Source: Pelargonium nanum
Taxonomy: Eukaryota; Streptophyta; Magnoliopsida; Geraniales; Geraniaceae
DNA length: 38,294 nt
Direction: 5' to 3'
Assembly: GCA_036897485.1 (NCBI GenBank)
Contig: JAYMTF010000366.1
Span: 1 to 38,294, forward strand
Shown: positions 26,801 through 38,225 of the stretch, in pieces
How positions within the stretch are numbered: the stretch's first letter is position 1
How the letters are laid out: each line of letters begins with the position of its first letter
The notes under the pieces: generated by a model
The model's input: only the letters and a program-made list of their open reading frames with translations
Databases searched by the model: none
What the model was told of the DNA's origin: nothing
Translations under genes and position numbers: made by a program

Positions 26801-29800
26801 AAAAAAAATTAGAACAATGGTTCACTCATGATTAGAATGAAATAGTGGCTTTGAAGGTGTGAAGTAGCATGCCACTACTGAGTTCTTATAATGTTTAGCA
26901 ATCAAATATTAGAGTACAGATTTATTACATCTTATTTACATATTTTCCACATATATTCTAATAACTCGTTTGCTCTTGTAGCTCCTCTGAGGCGCACAAC
27001 CAGCTGGTCATTTGATGAGAAACTTCTTATTCAATCACTTTACAGGGTAAAAATCCATCTTGGACTGTACTTATGTACTTAGAACTTTGAAGTTGCAAGA
27101 AAATTTCCACTTTATGATATTTCTATGATGTTTAATACTCAAACAATTAAGCTATGAAGTTATGTTGTGTTTCACTATGATTATATGATGTGTGAAAATT
27201 AATTCACTTTTTCTTTTTTGCAGGTTCTGGTTTATGTGTCAAAATCCTGTCCCATTGTGCTCTATCTTAGGGATGTTGAGAAGCTTCTATCTAGATCACA
27301 TAGGGTATATAACATGTTTCAGAAGATGTTGCAGAAACTAACTGGAGCAGTTTTGGTTCTTGGTTCACGAATCGTGGATCCAGATGATGACTGCAGGGAG
27401 GTGGATGACAGGCTTACTGCCCTTTTTCCTTACAACATCGAAATCAGGCCTCCAGATGACGAAAACCATCTTGTCAGCTGGAAGGCTCAGCTGGAGGAGG
27501 ACATGAAGAGGATCCAGGCTCAGGATAACAGAAACCACATCATGGAAGTACTATCGTCAAATGATCTTGATTGTGACGATCTAGATTCCGTCTGCCTTCA
27601 AGACACGGCGGTTCTTAGTAACTACATAGAAGAGATTGTGGTGTCTGCAATCTCTTATCATTTAATGAATAACAAGGATCCAACTTATAGTAACGGAAAA
27701 CTTGTGATCTCATCCAAGAGGTAAGATTAGCTCCGTTTTTTGGTTTCTGTTTCTTATCTATGAACTTACATGTCTTCCTTGAAACAGTTTGGCGCATGGA
27801 TTGAGTATATTCCAGGAAACTAAAAAAACTGGCCACAAGGAAGTGTTAAAGTTGGGAGTGAATACTGAGAAATCAAAGGTTTGTTTTTAAATATTTGCAT
27901 GAGAAAATAAGAACCACTGGAGTACTGATATTAATAGCTTTGTAGGAAGGGGGAGGAGAAGCAGCCACTGCTGCGAAGCCAGAAGCAAAGTCAGAAACAA
28001 AAACTGAAACCACAGCTCCTGCAAACAAAGGTGGGGCAGAGGGTTCAGCTCCATCAGTGGCAGCTGCTGCAGCAGCAGCAACTCCAGCTCCAGCACCAGC
28101 ACCCAAAGTTTCGGTATATAAATATACATTTTTCCTTTCTAAAAACTCTTGTATATGGAAAATAACAGAAAAGAGGATGTCCTAGGAAATGAAGAAAGAA
28201 ATAACTGACAGTAAGTTTAGGTAGCGTTTCGATTATAATTTTTGTTCTAGAATGGTAATCAAGAATAGGAACGGGAATGATATTTTCGTCGTTCATGTTT
28301 GGCTTAGGATATTTTATCATGAAAATGTCTATAAAATGGGAATCTTGTTCCCATTACAATTTTTTTTTAATCCAAACGCTACATGCTTGCAAGATTGTGT
28401 TTCTTACACTTCTTGCCTGTTAGTACTGACTCAGTTTATGTATTTTCTACCTTCTAACAGGAATATCCTCCCGACAATGAATTTGAAAAACGTATCAGGC
28501 CAGAGGTCATTCCAGCAAATGAGATCGATGTGACATTCACTGATGTCGGTGCCATGGAAGAGATTAAAGAGTCACTTCAGGAGCTAGTAATGCTCCCTCT
28601 TAGACGACCAGACTTGTTCAAAGGAGGCCTTTTGAAGCCTTGCAGGGGAATATTGCTATTCGGACCTCCTGGCACGGGGAAGACAATGATGGCCAAAGCC
28701 ATTGCCAAAGAGGCCGGAGCTAGCTTCATCAATGTCTCAATGTCGACCATCACTTCTAAATGGTTTGGCGAAGATGAGAAGAATGTCCGAGCTCTATTCA
28801 CTCTGGCAGCTAAGGTGTCCCCGACAATTATATTTGTGGACGAAGTTGATAGCATGCTTGGACAGCGAACAAGAGTTGGGGAGCACGAGGCCATGAGGAA
28901 GATAAAAAATGAATTCATGACTCATTGGGATGGGCTCTTGACTAAAGCCGGTGAGCGCATTCTTGTCCTTGCTGCAACTAACAGGCCATTTGACCTTGAT
29001 GAAGCAATTATTAGGCGTTTCGAGCGAAGGTATAATATATCTACCAATGGATTATAATTTTGTTCAGTAATGATAATTCAAAGAAAATTTGATCCCAATG
29101 CTACCTAGATACGTGAAATTTGAAACTTGTCCCTGCCTATAACCATGTTTGTTGATGCCAACAGAATCATGGTTGGTCTACCAAACCCCGAGAACAGGGA
29201 GATGATTATGAAAACTCTCTTGGCAAAAGAGAAGATAGAAGAAGGACTAGACTTCAAGGAGATTGCTACAATGACAGAAGGATTCAGCGGGAGTGATCTC
29301 AAGGTTCGTATTGACAACGTAGATGGTTTATTTTTCTAATATACATGTTAACTTGGCGTCATGGTTGTTAAAATCTTTGATTACCCATTCAGTTTATTCA
29401 AGTCAATTCACTCTGAGTACTGAATCAGACATGGATAAGAATCATATGATGTCAGTCCTAAGAGACTGGTTGTAAAAATCACTCTCCGCCCGTATTAGAG
29501 AATTTCATGATTATTATATAACTCTTATCGTGTGATTTCCGATTTAATTCCTGATCTAACGACCATGCTTGGCATTACTGACTTGTTGTTGAAACAGAAC
29601 TTGTGTACAACAGCTGCTTATCGGCCAGTGAGGGAATTGATACAGCAAGAGAGGCAAAAGGATTTGGTAAGCATTATCTTTTTGCTGAAAGTGGCTAATA
29701 ACCTGAAAAATATATATGTTCCACTCATGAAAAATTTGTGTGCAGGCGAAAAAACAAGCAGGGAAAAACACCGAAGAAGTTAAAGAGGAAAGGGTAATTA

Positions 29801-30867
29801 CTCTCAGGCCATTAAACATAGAAGACTTCAGGCAGGCAAAGAACCAGGTAAAGCCCCTTCCTCCTTTCTACGGTTGGCGTGTTTTTTGTTAATGTACCTG
29901 GCAATGTGGGCCGGACCAGAAACTCGAGAGTCTCAACTTTTAAGTGATGAGACATGTTGGGCCAAGTGGTTAAAACACTTTGGATTTTCTCTGAGGTCTC
30001 AAGTTCGAGCCTCCTTGTCGATGGTATGGGGTGGGGATTTGTGGGGTGGGGTTTAGGGTGACCTTCCCTTTGGAGGGTGAGAAACATTGTTACTTCGAGT
30101 ATGATGTCCCGTTGCTGATAAAAAAATAATTTAAGTGATGAGATATATTAGTATTGACTAAAAGAAAACCGATAAGAATATATGCAATTTTCAGCCTAGC
30201 CCGTTTAGGCCCGCAGCCCATCAGGTATATTTAGAACCAGCGACATGGTAGTTACTCTACTAAAGTAACATCTGGATTGTTAAGTTTTGTTCCATTAAGT
30301 TTTTGCCACTTTCGATATCATTATCCTAGCTGTGAATTTCACCATTTCTGGGTCACAAATTCATGCATTTCACTATTAAATGTTCTTTACCAGACTCCAC
30401 ATTTTCTTCAACCAAAATGATATTTTCATTTTAGAGTATGAACTATGTGCGCACGAGAGCCATTTGAACAAAAAGATTTATATTGATTTGTGAGCCAAAC
30501 ATGGCAAGTTGAACCCGATACCCATAACCTAATCTGCCTTCTTGCGGATTCAGGTTTCCTAAAATAGTCCCGATCAATATTCAGGTCAAGCATACCCCAC
30601 ACAAACCCGCACCCCTATCAAGTTTTAGGTTCAAGCTAGACCTTTCCTACCTGGACCCAAAAAAGATTCAACCCAAAGCTCGAATTGCAATTCCCTAGGT
30701 AGTTTTTACACATACTGAATCATCATCTAACGTATTCACTTCCCGGGATGCAGGTTGCAGCAAGCTTCGCAGCTGAGGGATCTATAATGGGCGAGTTGAA
30801 GCAGTGGAATGACTTGTACGGGGAAGGCGGTTCGAGGAAGAAAGAACAATTGTCTTATTTCTTATAA
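23822..30867 (+). CDS. Membrane-anchored AAA ATPase (MSP1/ATAD1-like plant group)
   Basis: Sixteen exons: 23822-24033, 25409-25530, 25640-25728, 25804-25842, 26102-26195, 26479-26521, 26618-26715, 26982-27046, 27224-27720, 27788-27878, 27946-28113, 28461-29029, 29165-29303, 29598-29666, 29746-29847, 30754-30867. The frame is kept throughout, giving 836 residues. The N-terminus ([18 protein letters not shown], about 7-24) is a Gly-rich hydrophobic anchor. Residues 35-450 form the plant-specific region ([41 protein letters not shown]). An Ala/Pro/Lys linker lies near 451-506. The AAA core has Walker A GPPGTGKT (574-581), Walker B IIFVDE (629-634), sensor Asn680 and arginine finger RRFERR (691-696), all intact. 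The C-terminus [20 protein letters not shown] is the family signature. Related MSP1/ATAD1 enzymes extract proteins from the mitochondrial outer membrane; this role here is inferred. Intron 1 is about 1.4 kb; intron 15 carries a SINE. Confidence 0.96.
28220..28382. mobile_element. Small PIF/Harbinger-like MITE in intron 11 of the AAA gene
   Basis: The ends GGTAGCGTTTCGATTATAA and TTAATCCAAACGCTAC are imperfect inverted repeats, closely matching the ends of the nested elements at 10050-10404. The interior shares GGAACGGGAATGATATT and TGGGAATC words with them. No clear 3-base duplication was found. It ends about 80 bases before exon 12. Confidence 0.63.
29938..30146 (+). mobile_element. tRNA-derived SINE in intron 15 of the AAA gene
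   Basis: The body runs from about 29956 to 30129. It has a box-A-like GGGCCAAGTGGTTAAAACAC near its start and a box-B-like GTTCGAGCC at 30003-30011, then a G-rich tRNA-unrelated region and a short A-run at about 30120-30126. Flanking direct repeats TTTAAGTGATGAGACAT (left, ending 29955) and TTTAAGTGATGAGATAT (30130-30146) are 17 bases with one difference. The body differs from the SINE at 1353-1550, so this is another family. Confidence 0.87.
30180..30715. repeat. Degenerate hAT-like MITE material in intron 15 of the AAA gene
   Basis: The stretch ends near GCTCGAATTGCAATTCCCTAGG, which recalls the AAATTGCCAGGTCTA end of the hAT-like MITEs elsewhere in the window. It contains the same kind of AACCCGATACCC / GGACCC words. 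Left end and target duplication were not resolved. Confidence 0.35.
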
Positions 30868-31911
30868 AGAAAGCTGCATCCATATTCCCACAAGCGCCAT
30901 TATCATTTTACAAACATATATATCATTACGAATCTCTGGTAAGTGATTCAATTTTGATATTGGTGTTGGGGAAAAGGAAGGGAAAGAAAAAGTCACCTAT
31001 AGAGTAGTTCTCTATGAATTAAACATCCTGTAATATTATAAAAAGAAAAAGAAAAAAAATTATTTAACTATATTTAGCAAATATCTATCTGATTTGCTTG
31101 TCAACGAGCTGTGTTGACTGATGATTTGTAAGGAAAAATTACAAGTCTGAGAGTATTTTGTTTTGTTTCGTTGGGTTTGTATTATTATTTATAGGATGTG
31201 GTCGAGTCATTCTATGTTGTAAGACAATATGTTAACACACTCGTCTTTTGCTAAAGTTTGAGTGTATGTCATTTTTTATCCAACACTTTATATATATATA
31301 CATGAAACCTGTGCCTTCTGTCTTCGTGACTCTATAAGCTCATTTCCAGTTCTTTATACATGTATTCATTTAACAAAACCGACAATCAGATCCGAACCGA
31401 AACGTGCAAGGACTACCATTGTGCATGCATTAGCCTTTCGTGAATAACAAACAACGAATCAGTTGGTAGGAGGCTATCAGACCAAAACCGTTAAATGATC
31501 CACTTAACGCCCCTTCCTTTTGTAGAAGTTCCAACTTCCAATACGCAATGAAAAACGAGCAAATTTAGACTAGAAACACTAGTCAAAATACAGGGATGAA
31601 ATGGAATTGAAGTGACGGGAGATGCTTAAATCTAATAAGCAACTTTATAACATATGATCACATCAAACAACATAACAAAACGATCCATTGCAAAAGCTAA
31701 CCCCATGTGTAGCACAAAAACAGGTATAAAACATATCCATAATATCCATCCACATTGTGAACCCAACAAAGGGGAAAGGAAAAGAGACAACTAAAACGGA
31801 GGGTTCTAGACATAAATGGATAAAATTTCACAACCTCAGAGACCCACACAGCTACTAAATCAGTCTGAACCTAGTAAATATCATCTTCCATCATTCACAA
31901 ACCCGTTGTTC
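30868..31911. other. Convergent 3' region of the AAA and reticulon genes
   Basis: Both flanking genes end here, so the outer parts are their 3' untranslated regions. The middle (about 31060-31500) is AT-rich. No RNA gene, transposon end or further coding sequence was recognised. Confidence 0.6.
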
Positions 31912-33983
31912 CTATGCCATCTTCTTAGCTTTCAATGACCTCGGGATCTTACTCAATACCTTGCTCAATACCTTGGCGTCGAAGACGGCGTACTGCTTCT
32001 TGATCTCAATCATAGCTTTTTCGGCCAATGGGTCTATCTTGTCCTCGTATTTGTCGTATGTCACGGGGACCGTGAAGAGCAAAACAAATGCTGTTGCACA
32101 AAATCATCAACATATATGTTAGAATATGCAAACAGAGGGCATGGAGTTAGCCAAAGAGCTATTGGCTGAAATTCTTTTTCTTTATGCTAATATTAGTCCT
32201 AGAATTGGCAAAGAAAGAAGCATTACCAATGTAGAACAAGGTCACGAAGTTGCACCAGTTACCCACAATGGACAAAACCCACAATCCAGCAATAACCTGT
32301 TGATTAAAACACAGCACAGAAGGTAAAAAAGCTATACTCATCCACTAAAATAAGATAATCTCTGTTGGTTAAAAAAAAAGATCATCTCTGTGGTAAATAT
32401 AATCCAACATTTGGGTAATCATATCAATTGGTTTCACTGTAACCAAATTAAAAGTCGTATAAGGTTGCCTAGGATTTAATTGAAATACATGATTTGAAAT
32501 TTTGGATTTAAAATGGGTTATTTTAAATAGAAATAATATTTGGAAAAGAATTTTAAATGTCACAGTAAAAGTCAGTCATTTGAAATCCCATTTAAGAATG
32601 TCTAGAATTCTTTCGGATTTGAGCCAAATCCAATTTTTTTAATCAAAATTTGACTAAAATCAAGAATTTAATTCAAATACAAGAACCCAAACAGAGCATA
32701 GAAGTACTGATAAAGACCAACACTTACAGAGAGGAACTTCTTCAGATCCCTTCCTGATGCAATGTCGCGCAGGACAGCAAAACCTCGGTTGATCTCAATT
32801 GTAAGAGCATTAGCAATCTCAAGAACTGGGTCCTTGGGGAGGTGGACTTCGGGAATGCGTGGAGGCGACCTAATGGAAACAAGTCAGACTATGCAACAAT
32901 CCCAAGATACATTAACAGCTAAATATTGAGTGAAGGCACAAACATATTACTTGTTGATGAATGTGGAGGCATTGGACCACAGGAACAACACAGCAAGAGC
33001 TAAAATCAAGCAGTGGCAAACCAGAGTCAACAGATGGTACTCGAGCAATTCAAATAGAACCCAGATGGCTGTGGCACCACCCAGAACTCCACCAGAAACC
33101 TTCTTGTTCTTCCATAGGAAAATATCAGCAGCTGCATCAATTTACAAACATTCATGAGTATATGCAGATGGATGTCACAAATAAACTAATAGCTCAGAAA
33201 ACAAGTGATAAAACAGTAGCACGATTGATAAATGACTGCCTAGTTTCTATGAGATCTAATCACATCTTAACTGCAAATGAAAACTGTAAATACAAATAAA
33301 TTAAGAAAACCGAAACTTCATCACCTCTATTTAATCAGAAATCTAACAGGATCTAAAAAATATAAGTAAATAGGATCAGATCTACAATCCACAACAAAAT
33401 CAAGCCCATACTAAAATCGAGCTTAGCTACAAGCCATTACTCCAAAATCTATCACTATTTTCGCTCCAAAATTTTCGTTAGGGTTTGAAATTTTTTTTGT
33501 ACAGTGAACTTAAATACGAGACCTCAAATCACCAAATCCAACCCAAAATCATGCATGAACAAAACTTCCAACTCTAAAACTACGATTTCTCAGTAAACAA
33601 ACAGAAAATTCAGCACAAACAAAATGAAGCTTAAACCACATAAAAACACCATAAAATAAAGCAATCAGGTCAAATCGAAGCTCAAATTCAACTCCCAAGC
33701 CAGATCGGACACACAAATCAAGTAGAAATGAAGCATAAAAAGTAACAGACTAAAAGTATGAAAAACTGAGCATACGTTTTCCACCGCCGAGAACCTTGTG
33801 AACAGGCTTCTCTCTGCCGAAGATCCGGTAAATCTTGGACTTGATCGACGACGGCGAAGACGACTTCTCGTCATCGGAGTCCGACGACGACGACGAATCG
33901 TGGCCGTGGATCTTGTCGGCTATCTTCTCCATCAGAGACTCCTCCTTGTGCTCCTTGTGCTCCTCGTGGTGATGCTCAGACAT
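31912..33983 (-). CDS. Reticulon-like protein, plant RTNLB family
   Basis: Five exons on the minus strand: 33776-33983, 32951-33131, 32728-32869, 32227-32296 and 31912-32090, all GT-AG and in frame, giving 259 residues, the usual size of this family. The N-terminus is hydrophilic ([20 protein letters not shown], then a Ser/Asp tract near 28-45). The reticulon homology domain begins at [20 protein letters not shown] and contains two long hydrophobic hairpins. The first covers [20 protein letters not shown] plus the following [13 protein letters not shown]. The second covers [20 protein letters not shown] plus [14 protein letters not shown]. The lysine-rich C-terminus ends [13 protein letters not shown] proteins shape ER tubules by wedging these hairpins into the membrane; some also affect receptor trafficking. 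The C-terminal KVLSKVLSK arises from a 12-base duplication. A G-box/ABRE-type site lies about 380 bp upstream. Confidence 0.96.
32440..32705. repeat. Possible degenerate MITE in intron 3 of the reticulon gene
   Basis: The right side, read backwards, begins GCTCTGTTTGGGTTC, a Harbinger-like terminus, and the stretch is rich in GGATTTAAATT/AATTTAATTC words able to pair imperfectly with its left side. The left end is uncertain and no target duplication was seen. Confidence 0.3.
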
Positions 33984-34026
33984 GGCGACTAGTCAAACAC
34001 TGAATCGAAGCTCACTCCGATTCTCC

Positions 34027-34035
34027 AAAACCCTA
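34027..34035. promoter_or_regulatory. Telo-box (AAAACCCTA) in the reticulon leader
   Basis: AAACCCTAA-type sequence 45-55 bases before the reticulon ATG. Telo-boxes are frequent in the 5' regions of plant genes active in growing tissue. The assignment rests on the motif alone. Confidence 0.35.
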
Positions 34036-34364
34036 ACTCTCACTCAGAGATTCGAATCGTAAGAAACTGCGAAGAAACCTCTAGAAAACGATACGCTTCT
34101 ACGTTGAAACCAACACCATTTCTCATCTGTGGACTAAATAGGGACAAGCACTCCACAGATTCAATCATGACCGTTAAAGAAATCAAATCGATCTGGGCCG
34201 TTGAAGCATTCTGGATCTGAACCTGTGGGTCCGGGTTGAACCCGAAACCCGAAAAAAGCAGGTATAAAAAAACGAATGGCGGTAGTGGCACTTTGAAATT
34301 TACGAGGATTCTCAGCCGTTGGATCAGGCGACTCGCTTGATCGGAGGCTTGTCCTGGATTGTTG

Positions 34365-34372
34365 CACGTGGC
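34365..34372. promoter_or_regulatory. G-box/ABRE CACGTGGC upstream of the reticulon gene
   Basis: CACGTGGC is the consensus ABA-responsive/bZIP site and lies about 380 bases upstream of the reticulon start codon, in a GC-richer block (34300-34500) that looks like a promoter. Responsiveness is inferred from the motif. Confidence 0.45.
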
Positions 34373-34817
34373 GCGAGGAGCACCGTCTGTCGGTTCCGAA
34401 ATTTGAAATCGGACGGCTGCTGGGGACCACTTTGTGTTGGTGACATGGTTGGACGAACCAGATGCTGACGCGTGGGATTTTGGACGGTGATGTAAAATTC
34501 TTGGCTACTAAGAAAGGTAAAAAGTTTAATTTAATTATATCTTTGACTTTCTAAATGAAATTATAAAATTATGGTTAATTTTTTATTAATTGCTCCACAT
34601 AATTTCTATATTATAAATCATTTTAAAAATTAATCAGTCAATGCATTATCTCATACTATGAATATTGATTTTTATTAGCAAAAAGGAAAGGTTTTGGGCA
34701 TATGTACATAACTCAAAAAATATATCTTTCTCAATTGATCATATTTATATCCACAATTTTCAATAAATAAAATGTAAATTCAATTCCATCACATTAATTT
34801 TTAACGCAAATAATTGC

Positions 34818-35006
34818 TGCATGTACCTACATGCATGTATATTGCATGTAGACTGACGTGGCGCAATCATAACCACACATGTCCCCTGATTTAAAAGTGG
34901 ATGAGGTAGGACCCACACAAGCTTTGGAGAGAGGAAGAAAAATTATGTGGCTGAAAATGCGTCACGTAAGCCTACATGTAATATACATGCATATAGGATA
35001 CATGCA
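34818..35006. repeat. Fold-back element with arms of about 60 bases
   Basis: The left arm begins TGCATGTACCTACATGCATG and the right arm, reversed, reads TGCATGTATCCTATATGCAT. Pairing continues through TATATTGCATGTAG and (A/G)CGTG(A/G)CGCA to CCACA on both sides, so about 60 bases of each arm pair with scattered mismatches around a central stretch of about 65 bases. No matching target duplication is evident. It may be a MITE with long inverted ends or a hairpin-forming small-RNA source. It lies about 830 bp upstream of the reticulon start. Confidence 0.8.
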
Positions 35007-36084
35007 AAGATTATCTCCCAAATTTTCAATGGTTTTATTAAAATAGTATTACTATTTTTTCACAAATCATTTTGAACCAATGTAGTATAAACATTGATTT
35101 CTCTCTACTACAAAAAAGAAGAAGATTATTTTCTATATAGACGAGAAATGAACCAAATATTTACTCAAAAAGCCAAGACAAATTATTTAGGTGATTAGAA
35201 CCCATTAATTTACCAATACTTATCATTTTAAAGATGTTCAATAAGGTTGAACTGGACTGAAACGGGTGGAAATTAGTATCATGACAACCAAACTAAATGA
35301 TATCCGGGTCTTGGTCATTTGAATTGGACCCAAACTAGACCGATGGAAGGTTAAAAGGATTATGCAAAACCCAGTCCTAATCCAGATGGGTCGGGTTGGT
35401 TTGGATCACCAACCCGACCTATATGGATAGTTTCATTTGGAACAGCCCTACCTAAGTGTTAACTTTACTTAAAATGTTTTATATCATTGTGTTAGTATTC
35501 ATTTATTTTCCAATCTTGTGTAGTTTCAAGCTATAATCAATCAAAATGGGCCTATATTACTTAATCATGCAACAAACTTTAATGCTAATCACCTAATTGA
35601 AAGCTGCCAAACCATGCACATCATGAAGGCTCCTATGCAAAACCCAAATAGCCACATGAGTGTCTCTCTCTGGGTCCAGTGACCCTCACAAAATACCAAA
35701 CTCCTTCAAGCTCTTCCAAATGAGAGAGTCAACAAAAATACAAGTAGGGCTAAAATAGTAATTACACTAACTGTTTTGCAAACACAAATATTTGATTTAA
35801 CCCAAAGATTCAAAGGGTTTCATAACAAGATTCCAAGCAACTTTTTTACATGATCATTTTGGTGACCCTCCTTGTCCATGGAGGCATTGATCAAAATAAA
35901 GCACACAGAAGGCATGATGAGAACAAGTGCAAGAGGCTAAAGGGAGTGGTGGTAGGGCCAAGAGCACATAAAAGGAAGCAACAAAAGGGTACTATGGCAT
36001 ATAAGTTTAAATTCAAGCTTTGGGTACTTGCAATTCTTTAGGTATAAGTAATACATAGAGAAATGATAGGGCAAGTGTTGGTTT
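35007..36084. other. Intergenic stretch with MITE-like remains and one orphan small frame
   Basis: From about 35235 to 35455 the sequence has AACCCGACC/GGGTCGGGTT words and ends in CAGCCCTA, typical of decayed hAT-type MITEs, but the left terminus is unresolved. A 63-codon frame at 35850-36041 (MIILVTLLVHGG...) starts hydrophobic and is then Lys/Arg-rich. It matches no family I know and may be chance. Confidence 0.4.
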
Positions 36085-36240
36085 GGGCTGGCAATTTGGG
36101 TCATGATCCGTGACACGACGCAATTTTAAGTAGATTTGTATTCAACATAATCGAATTAGTATTCAACTCGTGTTTAAACGTGTTAGCCGTGTCATCTTGT
36201 GGCAACGATAAACTTGTGTAAAAACATTATGGTTGTAGAT
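36085..36240. mobile_element. Fragment of a hAT-like MITE
   Basis: GGGCTGGCAATTTGGGTCAT at about 36086 resembles the TAGAGCTGGCAATTTGTG end at 12686, and the following DNA shares GACACGACG and AACGTGTTAGCCGTGTC words. The other end was not found. Confidence 0.5.
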
Positions 36241-38225
36241 TCAAAACAAGAAATCAAGGGTTAGTTTGTGTACATAAATAATATCAATAACCTTCTCCAA
36301 ACCCTACAACAACAAGAGCCTAGTGAATTGGAGGCTTTATATATGATGTTGGTATGAGTATGAAAATGGAGCTACTATACTATTTGTGCTAGAATCTTAC
36401 TTATTTTGAAAAACAAGTTTTCACAAAAGTATCACAAAGAAAAAGGTATAAATTGGCAACATAAGTACTCATACATTTTGCTCCTAGAAGCAATAGGCTG
36501 GCTGCTTTATCAAGAAAACCAACCCTACTATTCATTTTTGCTTTACAATTCATTGCAACATTGGCCAAAATGGGGAAGAGAATTGAAAGGCATAGACAAA
36601 AGAGATTATTGATCATCAAATGAGAAGCCTAGATGGATATAAGTAATTCTCATGTCCAAACAATTATTTTGATAGAAATCAAGACCAAAACTATTGTCTC
36701 CAAGGAAACAACCAGACGGTTTGAACTTCACGTTTCTCTAACAGAGGTCGTTATTCAAATTCTAAGAGTAGAATAGGAAAGGAAATCCACGTGCAATTCG
36801 ATCAACCTGTTTTCTTCTAAAACAAGTCGTGGATTAGAACTATGTGACTAGAGTGGGGAAGGATACCCCTATTGTGTAATTCATGAGCTATTAAGTTTTC
36901 ATTTCAAACCGAAATAAAAGCTAATGTCCTAGGATAATCCTATCATACTTCACAATGTCAATAGTTGTACTTACATTAACTTATGATGTCAAGGACAGTT
37001 CAGTACATAAGATTCCTACTATTATGGGTTTGACAAGTTGAACTAATAGTTCTACACTAGCGCTCTATGTCACACAATACTCTTATCGATGATTTGAAAA
37101 ACGCTACGCCATACCTTGTATCACATTATCAAAGCATAAGAACTTAATAATCTATCGCCCTTACCATAGTAGCCCTACACTGGCGCTCTATGTCACGCAA
37201 TGACAGTCTATTACACAAGACTTGTGTTGTGATAAAGATTGGGAAATTGCCACATGATATCTTGAATTTGATAGATCTTAAATATGGGCATCAAAGTACC
37301 CAAGCAACATGGTTTTGGTCTAATCCTAGAGACAAACTAGAGCACATGATATGGGCCAATGGAGAGCCATCTTGGTTCCTTCTTGGGCACTCATAAAAGG
37401 GTTGTGCAAAGCAAAAGTGAAGCCAAAAACCCAAGACTTTGGATCTGTAAAGTTCAATGCTTTAAACAAGCACACCTCATTGTACACAAAATCCATGTTA
37501 TTGCAATGTGTGTGCTTCACAACATAGACAAAACAAACAAGAGACAATCACAAGAGCTACCTCATTTTTTACTCAGAGACACGACCGTGCACAAGTCAAG
37601 AACCTCAAGGCCATGGTGGTCTTCGTCTTCATGAGAGGCCTCACAGAACAGAGAAACGCCATTTTTGGGACTCGTTTTGGTTGTGCAGAGAGCAATCAAT
37701 ACCCAGAGAAAATGGCTGGCCTTGGGGTCAACTTTCAAATGTTTCAGATTTTAGTGACCAAATTACCCCTTCTTAGGCTTTGTTATTACGAAGATTCTGA
37801 TTTGTTGTGGTTGTGGGATTGAGGGCATTTTGGTCATTTTGAGCCAGAGGCGGCATATAGGATTTTGCTATAGGATAATTCTCTTGTGGGAAACAGAGCA
37901 TTTCGAGGAATATGCGTTTGTTTTGGTGTAAACACACTAAAAGGCCCACAAAGTTAACCAGGCCCATTAAAGGCCCAAGTGTATATACTTATTTTAAGCA
38001 AACAACTATATTAAAATTAGTGAGAATTGCTAATATGATGCCACCTAAGCTATTTTCTTCAAATGGAGCAATTTTAAAACTACGTCTTTTCATTTTCTAG
38101 GAGTTACAATAAAATTTATATTAAGTAATAACATTTAGTAATAGTCTTAACTATGACAAATAATAATAAATTATATACAATAACCTTCTTATTACTACAC
38201 TTTAACTAATAGTAATACGTATAGG
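36241..38225. other. Intergenic DNA, no supported protein gene
   Basis: Several short frames exist on both strands, but none has a recognisable domain. A 27-base direct repeat occurs at 37052-37078 and 37175-37201. Three GGCCCA motifs (37943-37948, 37961-37966, 37972-37977) followed by TATATA at about 37982 look promoter-like, though no coding sequence follows inside the window. Confidence 0.5.
37052..37201 (+). repeat. 27-bp direct repeat, 123 bases apart
   Basis: CTACACT(A/G)GCGCTCTATGTCAC(A/G)CAAT occurs at 37052-37078 and 37175-37201 with two differences. The DNA between is not obviously repeated. The origin is unknown. Confidence 0.75.

Noticed and set aside
35850-36041. CLE or IDA peptide hormone precursor
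   Set aside because: The conserved Pro, His and Asn positions of either motif are missing and no clear signal peptide is seen; kept only as a weak finding.
36401-36619. Minus-strand secreted Cys-containing peptide
   Set aside because: The start is hydrophobic, but the Cys pattern fits no family and the opposite strand has an equally long frame.
38100-38225. snRNA body (U1, U2, U4, U5) after the USE/TATA pair
   Set aside because: No match to the known 5' ends of these RNAs within the expected start region, so only the promoter elements are reported.
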